Assembly (NCBI GenBank): GCA_964530695.1
Contig: CAZGYQ010000045.1
Location: forward strand, 1 to 25,490
Length of the DNA: 25,490 bases
Reading direction: 5' to 3'
From: VFBF01 sp964530695
Lineage (GTDB): Bacteria > Pseudomonadota > Alphaproteobacteria > Caulobacterales > Aquidulcibacteraceae
Position 1 is the stretch's first letter, and each line of letters begins with the position of its first letter. A program made the translations under genes and the position numbers. The notes beneath the pieces were generated by a model, which was not told where the DNA came from, ran no database searches, and saw nothing but the letters and a program-made list of their open reading frames with translations. Positions 14,956 through 21,421 of this stretch are shown here, piece by piece.

Positions 14956-16088
14956 ACGCGTTGTCTCTGTGCGAGGTCGTCTGCGTGAATGAGGACGGGC
15001 CCGTCATCGTAACCGAGAAGCGCTTCGATCTCCGCGCTCTTCCTGCCCATGATCCGCTTGGCGTCGTGCGCGTCGTAGCGCGCGAGGCCGCGGGCGATTT
15101 CCCGTGATGATGCATCGAGTACGCGGACGGCGTCACCCTTGTCGAACGCGCCGGAGATTTCGATGACGCCCGCAGGCAGAAGGCTCTTGCCGGCGGCGAT
15201 CGCGCGGGCGGCTCCGTCGTCCACGGTCACCGCGCCTTGCGCGTGAAGCCCCCCTGCGATCCACGCTTTGTATGCCGCCGCGCGGTCCGCCGCCGCCAGG
15301 AACCACGTGGCGCGCTCGCCGCGCATCAATCGCGCAAAGCACTGCGGCGCCGCGCCGTTCGTCACCGCCACCGCGCAGCCCGCGCCCGTGGCGATGCGCG
15401 CAGCCTCGATCTTGGTGCGCATCCCGCCCGTGCCGACCGCCGCCGTCGCATTCGATCCGCCGGCCATCGCCTCGATCTCCGGCGTGATCGCCGCGACTTC
15501 GCCGATGTGGTTTGCGTTCGGGTTGTTGCGCGGATCGCTGTCGTAGAGGCCGTCCACATCCGACAGCAGGATGAGCGCATCGGCGGAAATCATCTGCGCC
15601 ACGCGCGCGGCGAGGCGGTCGTTGTCGCCGTAGCGCAGCTCCTGCGTCGCCACCGTGTCGTTCTCGTTGATGACGGGAATGGCGCCATGCGCGAGCAGCG
15701 TCTCCAGCGTCGCGCGCGCGTTGAGCCAGCGGCGGCGGCGCTCGGTGTCTTCCGGCGTCAGCAGCGCCTGCGCGACGATGATTCCGTGCGGCTCGAAAGC
15801 GGTCTCCCACGCGCGCATCAGGCGCGCCTGACCTGCTGCGGCCGCAGCCTGTTTTTCCTCAAGCCGCATCTTTCCGTTCAAACCGAGCGCCTTGCGCCCC
15901 AGCGCCACCGCGCCGCTCGTCACGATGACGACCTCGCGTCCGCCCGCGCGGTACGCCGCCACATCGCCCGCAAGCTGCGCCAGCCAGTCGCGCGCCGCCT
16001 CGCCATCGCCGCCGATGAGCAGCGACGATCCCACCTTCAGCACGACGCGGCGGGCGGTCGAGACGGCCGATGCGCTCAAGGCTGCCAC
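14952..16088 (-). CDS. proB: Glutamate 5-kinase
   Basis: ProB phosphorylates glutamate, the first and usually proline-inhibited step of proline synthesis. The 378-residue protein has an amino-acid kinase domain (VVLKVGSSLL, VTSGAVALGRKALG, PVINENDTVA, GDNDRLAARVAQ, LLSDVDGLYD, GTGGMRTKIEAA) and a C-terminal PUA domain from about residue 280. The start is uncertain. GTG 16088 overlaps obgE by 13 bases and has GGAG only 1 base upstream. TTG 16079 overlaps the obgE stop as TTGA with GGAG 10 bases upstream and leaves the first strand intact. Confidence 0.96.
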   Translation of the reverse strand: MAALSASAVSTARRVVLKVGSSLLIGGDGEAARDWLAQLAGDVAAYRAGGREVVIVTSGAVALGRKALGLNGKMRLEEKQAAAAAGQARLMRAWETAFEPHGIIVAQALLTPEDTERRRRWLNARATLETLLAHGAIPVINENDTVATQELRYGDNDRLAARVAQMISADALILLSDVDGLYDSDPRNNPNANHIGEVAAITPEIEAMAGGSNATAAVGTGGMRTKIEAARIATGAGCAVAVTNGAAPQCFARLMRGERATWFLAAADRAAAYKAWIAGGLHAQGAVTVDDGAARAIAAGKSLLPAGVIEISGAFDKGDAVRVLDASSREIARGLARYDAHDAKRIMGRKSAEIEALLGYDDGPVLIHADDLAQRQRV

Positions 16089-17119
16089 GCTCCGTCGGTT
16101 GCGTCGGCGGTTTCATCGTCGTCCCCGGTGCGCCCGCGGATCACGTCGTTGAGCTTGAACAGCACTTCGCGCACGCCCTTGCCGCTGACGCCGGACACCA
16201 GCATCACCGGCTTGCCGCACGCGCGGCGCAACGAGTCGCGACGCTTCTTCAGGGTTTCGGCGTCGAGCGCGTCGATCTTGTTGAGCGCGACGATCTCGGG
16301 CTTGTCGATCAGGCTTTCGTCGTACGCCTCAAGCTCGCGGCGCACGGTCTTGTAGGCGGCGCCCGGCTTTTCCTCCGTGCCGTCGACGAGATGCAGCAGC
16401 ACCGCGCAGCGTTCCACGTGGCCGAGAAAGCGCGTGCCGAGGCCCGCGCCGTCCGCCGCGCCCTCGATCAGGCCCGGAATATCGGCGAGCACGAAGCGTT
16501 CGGTTTCACCCAGCGACACGACGCCGAGATGCGGCTGCAGCGTGGTGAACGGATAGTCCGCGACCTTCGGGGTCGCGGCGCTCACCGCGCGCAGGAAGGT
16601 GGATTTGCCCGCGTTCGGCAGGCCGACGAGCCCTGCGTCCGCGATGAGTTTCAGCCGCAGCCAGATCCAGCGCTCGATGCCGTCGAGGCCGGGGTTTGCG
16701 TGCCGCGGCGCCTGGTTGGCGGGGCCCTTGAAGTGCGCGTTGCCGAAGCCGCCGTTACCTCCGCGTGCGAGCAGCACGCGCATGCCGGGTTCGTTGAGAT
16801 CGGCGAGAATTTCCTCGCGCTCCTCGTCGAGCACCTGCGTGCCGACGGGCACGCGCAACACCACGTCCTCGCCGCCGGCGCCGGTGCGGTTGCGCCCCAT
16901 GCCGTGGCCGCCCGTCTGCGCCTTGTAGTGCTGCAGGTAGCGGTAATCGATCAGCGTGTTGAGGCCGTCGACGGACTCGATCCATACGTCGCCGCCCTTG
17001 CCGCCGTCGCCGCCATCCGGGCCGCCATGGGCGATGAACTTCTCGCGCCGGAACGACACGGAGCCGCCGCCGCCGTTGCCGGAGCGGATGAAGATCTTGG
17101 CCTGGTCGAGGAATTTCAT
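16076..17119 (-). CDS. obgE: GTPase Obg
   Basis: This 347-residue GTPase acts in 50S subunit assembly and growth control. The glycine-rich Obg domain (residues 1-158) begins MKFLDQAKIFIRSGNGGGGS and contains GGPDGGDGGKGGDVW. The G domain has G1 GLPNAGKS (166-173), the switch-I/G3 segment with DIPGLIEGA, G4 NKID and a G5 region near VSGVSGKG. The acidic C-terminal tail is short. ATG 17119 is chosen since the family starts at MKFLDQ; an earlier in-frame ATG at 17362 would add 81 unrelated residues antisense-like to the upstream gene. It lies 4 bases after the DUF4188-like gene. Confidence 0.97.
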   Translation of the reverse strand: MKFLDQAKIFIRSGNGGGGSVSFRREKFIAHGGPDGGDGGKGGDVWIESVDGLNTLIDYRYLQHYKAQTGGHGMGRNRTGAGGEDVVLRVPVGTQVLDEEREEILADLNEPGMRVLLARGGNGGFGNAHFKGPANQAPRHANPGLDGIERWIWLRLKLIADAGLVGLPNAGKSTFLRAVSAATPKVADYPFTTLQPHLGVVSLGETERFVLADIPGLIEGAADGAGLGTRFLGHVERCAVLLHLVDGTEEKPGAAYKTVRRELEAYDESLIDKPEIVALNKIDALDAETLKKRRDSLRRACGKPVMLVSGVSGKGVREVLFKLNDVIRGRTGDDDETADATDGAWQP

Positions 17120-17123
17120 GGTG

Positions 17124-17624
17124 TCAGCTTGCTGTCTGGTCCGCGCCGTCGGACTGATGCAGCCGGCCCTTCGCGGATTTGTATTGGCCCTGCGCTGGTA
17201 TGAACTCGCCCGCATTGGCGAGACCGTAGCGCGGCATGTTGTTGTAGACGCATTCGTAGCCGCCGGCGGGAACGAGGTAGGTCTCGTGCCAGATGCCGAC
17301 GTCGCCGTTGGATCGGATCTTCTGGTTGAAGGCCTTCCACGCAGGCAGGTGTTCAAGATCATTCGCCACGGCGTAGCGGTGCAGGTGCTCGAAGCTGCGC
17401 CAGTACTGCACGACCATCACGTTGCGCAGGCCGAAATGCGTGCGCGCATGCAGGAGGCCGAGGTCCGGCTGCTTCATCAGCTCGACGATCATGCGCGGCA
17501 TCGCCGCCGCGACCGGCGCCCACTGCCAGACCTTCCACAGCTTGTTGATGCGCATGCCGATGAGGAAGACGACGAAGTCGCCCTCGATCTTCGCGGTCAT
17601 GCGTTCGGCGACTATGGCGGTCAT
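17124..17624 (-). CDS. DUF4188-like protein
   Basis: This 166-residue protein reads MTAKIEGDFVVFLIGMRIN near the start, then PRMIVELMKQPDLGLL, VVQYWRSFEHLHRYA, IWHETYLVPAGGYECVYNNMPRYGLA. This matches my memory of the DUF4188 family, a dimeric ferredoxin-like fold related to small monooxygenases, whose substrate is unknown. AGGA precedes ATG 17624. It lies just upstream of obgE in the same direction, so it likely shares its transcript, without an evident functional link. It has no signal peptide. Confidence 0.75.
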   Translation of the reverse strand: MTAIVAERMTAKIEGDFVVFLIGMRINKLWKVWQWAPVAAAMPRMIVELMKQPDLGLLHARTHFGLRNVMVVQYWRSFEHLHRYAVANDLEHLPAWKAFNQKIRSNGDVGIWHETYLVPAGGYECVYNNMPRYGLANAGEFIPAQGQYKSAKGRLHQSDGADQTAS

Positions 17625-17706
17625 CTCGGTCCTCGCGGCGCGCACCCCGACGACAGGCCTGCGCCCGCCGCCGGAAGTGTTGCGGAGCATACTCGCGCCA
17701 TTTTGC

Positions 17707-18225
17707 TCACGCGGCCAGACGCATGAGGCGCGCCGGCGCGCTTTCGCCCCGGGCGAGCGAGAAGCGCTCGGCGACTTCGCCCGTGTAGACGAAGCCCGCC
17801 TTCTCCAGCGCCCGGCCGGAGGCGGGATTGTCGGCGAAGTGATCGGCGACGACGGGGCCGCGGCTCAGGCCTTTCGCCACGTCGGTCACCGCGCGCAGCG
17901 CCTCCGTGGCGTAGCCGCGCCCCCACCAGGGGCGGCCGAGCCAGTAGCCGATCTCGACGGCGCCATTGGATGCATGCGCGCCGATGGTCCCGATCAGGCC
18001 TTCTTCGGCCAGATCGATGGCGAACTCGCCGCCCACGCGATGCGGCTCCAGCGCCTGGCGGATGAGCACCCAGCCTTCCGCGCCGACGACGGTCTGCTGC
18101 AGCGGGAACGTGGACGTCATCCGTGCAACGCCGGGATCGGCGGCGTAGCGGGCGATGCGCGGCGCGTCCGCGAGGTCGAGCGGGCGCAGCACGAGCCGGT
18201 CCGTGCGGAGGAGACTAGCTGTCAT
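17707..18225 (-). CDS. GNAT family N-acetyltransferase (RimJ/RimL type)
   Basis: This 172-residue acetyltransferase begins with the typical TDRLVLRPLDLADA, has the acetyl-CoA-binding segment GYWLGRPWWGRGYATEALRAV, then DNPASGRALEKAGFVYTG. The RimJ/RimL-type layout suggests N-terminal or small-molecule acetylation; the substrate is unknown. It overlaps the preceding GNAT gene by 11 bases and shares with it both the GYWLG...GYATEA block and the ending LARGE...PARLM, so the two look like a tandem duplication. Confidence 0.9.
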   Translation of the reverse strand: MTASLLRTDRLVLRPLDLADAPRIARYAADPGVARMTSTFPLQQTVVGAEGWVLIRQALEPHRVGGEFAIDLAEEGLIGTIGAHASNGAVEIGYWLGRPWWGRGYATEALRAVTDVAKGLSRGPVVADHFADNPASGRALEKAGFVYTGEVAERFSLARGESAPARLMRLAA

Positions 18226-18775
18226 GGCCGCCCTCCCGTCCGGACTGTTGCTTGCGGGGCCGCTCCATCAGGCGCGCCGGCACGTGCTCGCCGCGGGCGA
18301 GGCAGGGCATCTGGCGCATCTCGCCGGTGTAGCCGAAGCCGAGCCTCTGCAGCACGCGGCCGCTGACCTCGTTGCCGACGAAGTGCTCGGAGCGGAATCG
18401 CGCCACGCCGAGATCCTCCGTGGCGTGCGCGAGAACGGCGCCGCCTGCCTCCGTCGCATAGCCCTGACGCCAGAACGGCTTGCCCAGCCAGTAGCCGAGC
18501 GTGAACGCGTCCTCGCCGTCGCGCAGGTCGATGCCGATGGCGCCCATGACGCCGTCGCGGGCGTTGGTGATGGCGAAGACGAAGTCCGTCCCCGCGTCGC
18601 GGCGGGCGGGAATGGTCTCGATCCACTCGACGGCGTCAGCGTGTTTGTAGGGATGGGGTACGCGGGCGAGCATGCGGGCCACGTCCCAGTCGCCGCAAAG
18701 CGCCACGACCGGCGCGACATCGTTCGCCGAGAACGGGCGGAGCGTGAGGCGTTGGGTTTCGATCGTGTCGCGCAT
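18215..18775 (-). CDS. GNAT family N-acetyltransferase, tandem paralogue
   Basis: This 186-residue acetyltransferase has the N-terminal TQRLTLRPFSANDVAPV, the acetyl-CoA-binding GYWLGKPFWRQGYATEAGGAV, GNEVSGRVLQRLGFGYTGE and the tail LARGEHVPARLM. ATG 18775 is chosen since AGGGA lies 8 bases upstream; an in-frame ATG at 18970 would run through the rpmA terminator. It is the first gene after that terminator, so it likely starts a new transcript with its paralogue, the DUF4188-like gene and obgE. Substrate is unknown. Confidence 0.9.
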   Translation of the reverse strand: MRDTIETQRLTLRPFSANDVAPVVALCGDWDVARMLARVPHPYKHADAVEWIETIPARRDAGTDFVFAITNARDGVMGAIGIDLRDGEDAFTLGYWLGKPFWRQGYATEAGGAVLAHATEDLGVARFRSEHFVGNEVSGRVLQRLGFGYTGEMRQMPCLARGEHVPARLMERPRKQQSGREGGHDS

Positions 18776-18822
18776 GGGAACGTCCCTTTCGTTCCGCGCG
18801 GGGTAAAAAGGGGCTCGGTCCC

Positions 18823-18860
18823 GAAAACGAAACGGGGGAGCCGGCGTTCCGGCTCCCCCG
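18823..18860 (-). terminator. Rho-independent terminator after rplU-rpmA
   Basis: A perfect 12-bp stem, CGGGGGAGCCGG (18833-18844) with CCGGCTCCCCCG (18849-18860), has a 4-base loop. On the reverse strand it is followed by TTTCGTTTTC (18832-18823), a usable T-rich tail. It separates the ribosomal protein pair from the GNAT genes. Confidence 0.88.
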
Positions 18861-18875
18861 CGCGGGAATACTGAA

Positions 18876-18904
18876 CCGGATCGCCTTGAGAGGGGGCGAT
18901 CCGG
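18876..18904. other. Second hairpin in the rpmA 3' region
   Basis: CCGGATCGCC (18876-18885) pairs perfectly with GGCGATCCGG (18895-18904) across a 9-base loop. It lies between the rpmA stop and the terminator, with no T-run of its own. It may protect the rplU-rpmA mRNA 3' end. Confidence 0.6.
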
Positions 18905-18920
18905 ACTGGTGTCGGATCGC

Positions 18921-19187
18921 CTATTCGGCCGCGGCCATCGGAAGAATGGATACGAACGTACGGCCTTCACGTTTGGTCTGGAACGCGACCTGTCCGGTCA
19001 CGAGCGCAAACAGCGTGTGGTCCTTGCCGATGCCCACATTGGAGCCCGGGTGGAATTTCGTGCCGCGCTGGCGGACGAGAATGTTGCCGGCCGCCACCGT
19101 CTGGCCGCCGAAGCGCTTCACGCCCAGGCGCTGACCCGGGGAGTCGCGCCCGTTACGGGAGCTGCCGCCTGCTTTTTTATGGGCCAT
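18921..19187 (-). CDS. rpmA: Large subunit ribosomal protein bL27
   Basis: This 88-residue protein begins MAHKKAGGSSRNGRDSPGQR, the bL27 N-terminal tail that reaches the peptidyl-transferase centre, then GVKRFGGQTVAAGNILVRQRG and VGIGKDHTLFA. No cleavable N-terminal extension like that of Firmicutes is present. GGAG lies about 8 bases before ATG 19187. It follows rplU by 79 bases and is followed by a strong terminator, so rplU-rpmA is a two-gene operon. Confidence 0.98.
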   Translation of the reverse strand: MAHKKAGGSSRNGRDSPGQRLGVKRFGGQTVAAGNILVRQRGTKFHPGSNVGIGKDHTLFALVTGQVAFQTKREGRTFVSILPMAAAE

Positions 19188-19266
19188 GGGAAAATCTCCG
19201 AAGTCTGGTTAGTCGGTCGCCGATCCGGCGCCCAATTGTCGTTGAGTGTTGCGGTTCAGTCAGGTC

Positions 19267-19581
19267 TCAGCCGGCCGTGATGCCGGTGATGCGGACCACG
19301 GTTTCGGACTGGCGGTGGCCCTGCTTGCGGCGGTACGTCGACCGGCGGCGCTTCTTGAACACGATCACCTTGTCGCCGCGGCGCTGCTCGACGAGCTCGC
19401 CCGTCACTTTCGCGCCGGCGACTGTCGGCGCGCCGACCGAGACGTTGGCGCCGTCGGCGACCATCAGCACGTCCCCGAACGACAGCGCCTTGCCGGCGTC
19501 GCCTTCGAGCTTTTCGACGACGATGACATCGTCTTTGGCGACGCGGTATTGCTTGCCGCCCGTCTTGATCACCGCGAACAT
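19267..19581 (-). CDS. rplU: Large subunit ribosomal protein bL21
   Basis: This 104-residue protein reads MFAVIKTGGKQYRVAKDDVI at the start and KVIVFKKRRRSTYRRKQGHRQ near the end, the bL21 signature that contacts 23S rRNA. AGGA lies 9 bases before ATG 19581. TATGAT (19604-19599 on the reverse strand) is a good -10 match about 18 bases before the start, though no -35 box is seen at the right distance. Confidence 0.98.
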   Translation of the reverse strand: MFAVIKTGGKQYRVAKDDVIVVEKLEGDAGKALSFGDVLMVADGANVSVGAPTVAGAKVTGELVEQRRGDKVIVFKKRRRSTYRRKQGHRQSETVVRITGITAG

Positions 19582-19674
19582 CGGTTCAGGTCCTACAAAT
19601 CATACGTACCGGCCGCGGGTCGCGCGGTCGGACAAGAGCGGGGCGTATACAGGGCGGGGCGGCCGGCCGTCAAT

Positions 19675-19740
19675 CGCCGCAGGCGGGAAAACCTGGCGCC
19701 GCAGGCAGGAAAAGTCGGCGCCGCGGGCAGGCAAAACGGG
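19675..19740. repeat. Three tandem 22-base direct repeats
   Basis: Units occupy 19675-19696, 19697-19718 and 19719-19740. Each starts CGCCGC(A/G)GGC, carries a GGAAAA-like core at unit positions 12-17 and ends GG; a decayed fourth unit may follow. The rest of the 293-base spacer between rplU and tRNA-Ser holds no gene that I can support. A hairpin (19843-19849 with 19854-19860) lies 14 bases before the tRNA. Confidence 0.7.
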
Positions 19741-19874
19741 CGGTCGCGGGGCAGGGGCGAAGCGGGCGTCCGGCAAGCCGATCTCCCCCGACCGTTGCGC
19801 GCCCGCGGGCCTTGCACTATGTCCGCCGCTTCCCGGAACGGCCCTGTTCGCCAGAACAGGCCCCAAGCCGGCGC

Positions 19875-19964
19875 GGAGAGGTGGCCGAGTGGCTGAAGGC
19901 GCCAGTCTCGAAAACTGGAGTACTCGCAAGGGTATCGCGGGTTCGAATCCCGCCCTCTCCGCCA
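19875..19964 (+). tRNA. tRNA-Ser, anticodon CGA
   Basis: The 90-base tRNA has acceptor stem GGAGAGG (19875-19881) paired with CCTCTCC (19954-19960), discriminator G and an encoded CCA (19962-19964). The anticodon stem CCAGT/ACTGG encloses the loop CTCGAAA, giving anticodon CGA, which reads UCG serine codons. The long variable arm TACTC/GGGTA and the T-loop TTCGAAT are as expected for a class II tRNA-Ser. A T5 run follows 3 bases after CCA. The low-GC cassette begins directly downstream. Confidence 0.97.
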
Positions 19965-20062
19965 GATTTTTGTCGAACCTCAAGTTTTCTGACCAGCAAA
20001 ATTTCCCGTTGGGCCTCCGCGCGGTGCTTGAAGCGCGCGAGTCCTCTTGCCGCCCCTTCTCA

Positions 20063-20075
20063 AAACGTTACGTTT
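20063..20075. promoter_or_regulatory. Candidate operator upstream of the PIN cassette
   Basis: AAACGTTACGTTT is a perfect palindrome of two 6-base half-sites around a central T. It ends 29 bases before the ATG of the first cassette gene, where a repressor of an autoregulated two-gene operon would bind. No protein is known to bind it, and neither cassette protein shows an obvious DNA-binding motif. Confidence 0.4.
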
Positions 20076-20104
20076 CTTTCTTCAAACCCTGATGAGTATT
20101 TGGA

Positions 20105-20857
20105 ATGGATACGACCGGGTCGAGAAGTGAGGGCGAGCGCGAGTTTGGCGAATTCGTGATCGACGCGCACACACCTGACTCCATACCAATGGGTCGGCTT
20201 GCCGAATACATGGCCGTACTTTTCGAGCTCCTTGGAAAGAACAGTTCCGTTCACTTCGAGAAAATCGAAGAGGGCAGTCTGAAAATACGATATTGGACTT
20301 CAAGAGATCATCTGGGTGAGGTTACTGAGCGACCATCGATGCTGGCCGCTGGACTAGCTGATAAGCCAACTCTTGGAGCCTACAGTCGGATGAACGATCT
20401 GCTTGAGGCAGATCATTCGGTCGGCACTTTTGAGCTTTCAGGTATAGTAATTCCATTTCCCGGCCGAGATCGCGTCCATTCTCCCGTGTATGGCCCAATA
20501 GAAGAAGAGTTGGCCGTTGAGGGGCAACTGGTTAGAATTGGTGGAAAAGACAAATCAATTCACGCCTCGATCCAAGACGGAAATCTATTCTACAATTGTG
20601 AAATGAGCCGCTCGCTTGCCATGGAGATGTGCCATTTCCTCTTTGGGCCAGAGATAAGAGTTTTCGGTCGAGCGAGGTTTCAACGAGACCGCGATGGCGA
20701 TTGGAAGCAACTACTATTTTCGGCGCAAAGGTTTGAAGAGCTGGACGACGCTCCGCTTACTCGCGTTGTTCAAAAACTGCGGGCAATTGAAGGCAATGCG
20801 TGGAAGCACGCTCGTGCCCCTCTTGCTGAACTCGCGCTTCTGCGCAGCGAGGACTAA
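20105..20857 (+). CDS. Unrecognised protein, first gene of the PIN cassette
   Basis: This 250-residue soluble protein has no signal peptide or membrane segment. The N-terminal third reads IPMGRLAEYMAVLFELLGKN then SVHFEKIEEGSLKIRYW, which resembles a recurring hypothetical family I cannot name. The middle is beta-rich and the C-terminal part (RFEELDDAPLTRVVQKLRAIEGNAW) looks helical. It is followed after 6 bases by the PIN-domain gene, so the two are surely co-transcribed and may be a functional pair in which this is the partner or antitoxin. G+C is lower than in flanking genes: the line from 20221 counts 28/60. The ribosome-binding site is weak. No function is assigned. Confidence 0.78.
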   Translation: MDTTGSRSEGEREFGEFVIDAHTPDSIPMGRLAEYMAVLFELLGKNSSVHFEKIEEGSLKIRYWTSRDHLGEVTERPSMLAAGLADKPTLGAYSRMNDLLEADHSVGTFELSGIVIPFPGRDRVHSPVYGPIEEELAVEGQLVRIGGKDKSIHASIQDGNLFYNCEMSRSLAMEMCHFLFGPEIRVFGRARFQRDRDGDWKQLLFSAQRFEELDDAPLTRVVQKLRAIEGNAWKHARAPLAELALLRSED

Positions 20858-20863
20858 GCAGTC

Positions 20864-21421
20864 ATGGCAGTTCTTCTTGATGCGAATTACCTTATTGCTT
20901 GGCATCAGCCAGAGAACATCGACATTCCAGATGACCCAGCAACGGGTATCCCGATTGCCAAATTCAAAGAGCGTGTTGAGTTTCTCATTCACTGTCTGGA
21001 GGAATCCAATGAGCGAATTGTTATTCCGACGCCTGCGCTAACTGAATTTCTGGTCGGTGCCGGCGCGGCGGGCGCTCCAATCGTAGCGGCGATGAGCAAA
21101 AACAAGAACTTTCGCCTTGCGGAGTATGGGCGGCGCGCTGCCATCGAAGCAGCGGAGATCATTCGTCACGAAATCTATGTGGTGGGCAAAGCTCAGCAAC
21201 GCCCTGACACATGGCAGAAGGCAAAGTTCGATTTGCAGATCGTCGCTATAGGCAAAATAGAGCAAGTATCAAAAGTCTACACCAATGACCAAGGGCTAGC
21301 TAACCGATGCGGGCGACATACTTTGACGCCGATTCTCTTCTATGAATTGCCATTGCCTCCAGACGATATGCCTCCGCTGCTGAAGTACGCGAAAGATCAG
21401 TCCGAGGTGGGCGGCTCCTAA
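20864..21421 (+). CDS. PIN-domain nuclease-like protein
   Basis: This 185-residue protein shows the acidic residues of a PIN domain in order: D6 in VLLDANYLIAW, E61 in IPTPALTEFL, D123 in KFDLQIVAIG and D142 in YTNDQGLANRCG. PIN domains are metal-dependent RNases, including VapC toxins. It is longer than a typical VapC (about 130 residues) owing to an insert around residues 15-50 and a Pro-rich tail. The preceding 250-residue gene is 6 bases upstream. Composition is lower in G+C than the flanks (34/60 in the line from 21121). Its TAA overlaps the stop of the convergent sugar-enzyme gene. Toxin activity is an inference from the fold and the two-gene layout. Confidence 0.78.
   Translation: MAVLLDANYLIAWHQPENIDIPDDPATGIPIAKFKERVEFLIHCLEESNERIVIPTPALTEFLVGAGAAGAPIVAAMSKNKNFRLAEYGRRAAIEAAEIIRHEIYVVGKAQQRPDTWQKAKFDLQIVAIGKIEQVSKVYTNDQGLANRCGRHTLTPILFYELPLPPDDMPPLLKYAKDQSEVGGS

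Noticed and set aside
13214..14988. Long forward frames opposite nadD, proA and proB (also 15237-16355)
   Set aside because: They mirror conserved enzyme genes and have biased, low-complexity composition.
19845..19860. A CTGT-N8-ACAG motif upstream of tRNA-Ser resembling an E. coli LexA box
   Set aside because: Alphaproteobacterial LexA uses GTTC-N7-GTTC, and the match is explained by the 7-bp hairpin at this place. A tRNA gene is not an expected SOS target.
20092..20130. A 12-codon leader ORF overlapping the start of the 250-residue gene
   Set aside because: It is very short, has no ribosome-binding site and no attenuator-like structure, so chance is the simpler reading.
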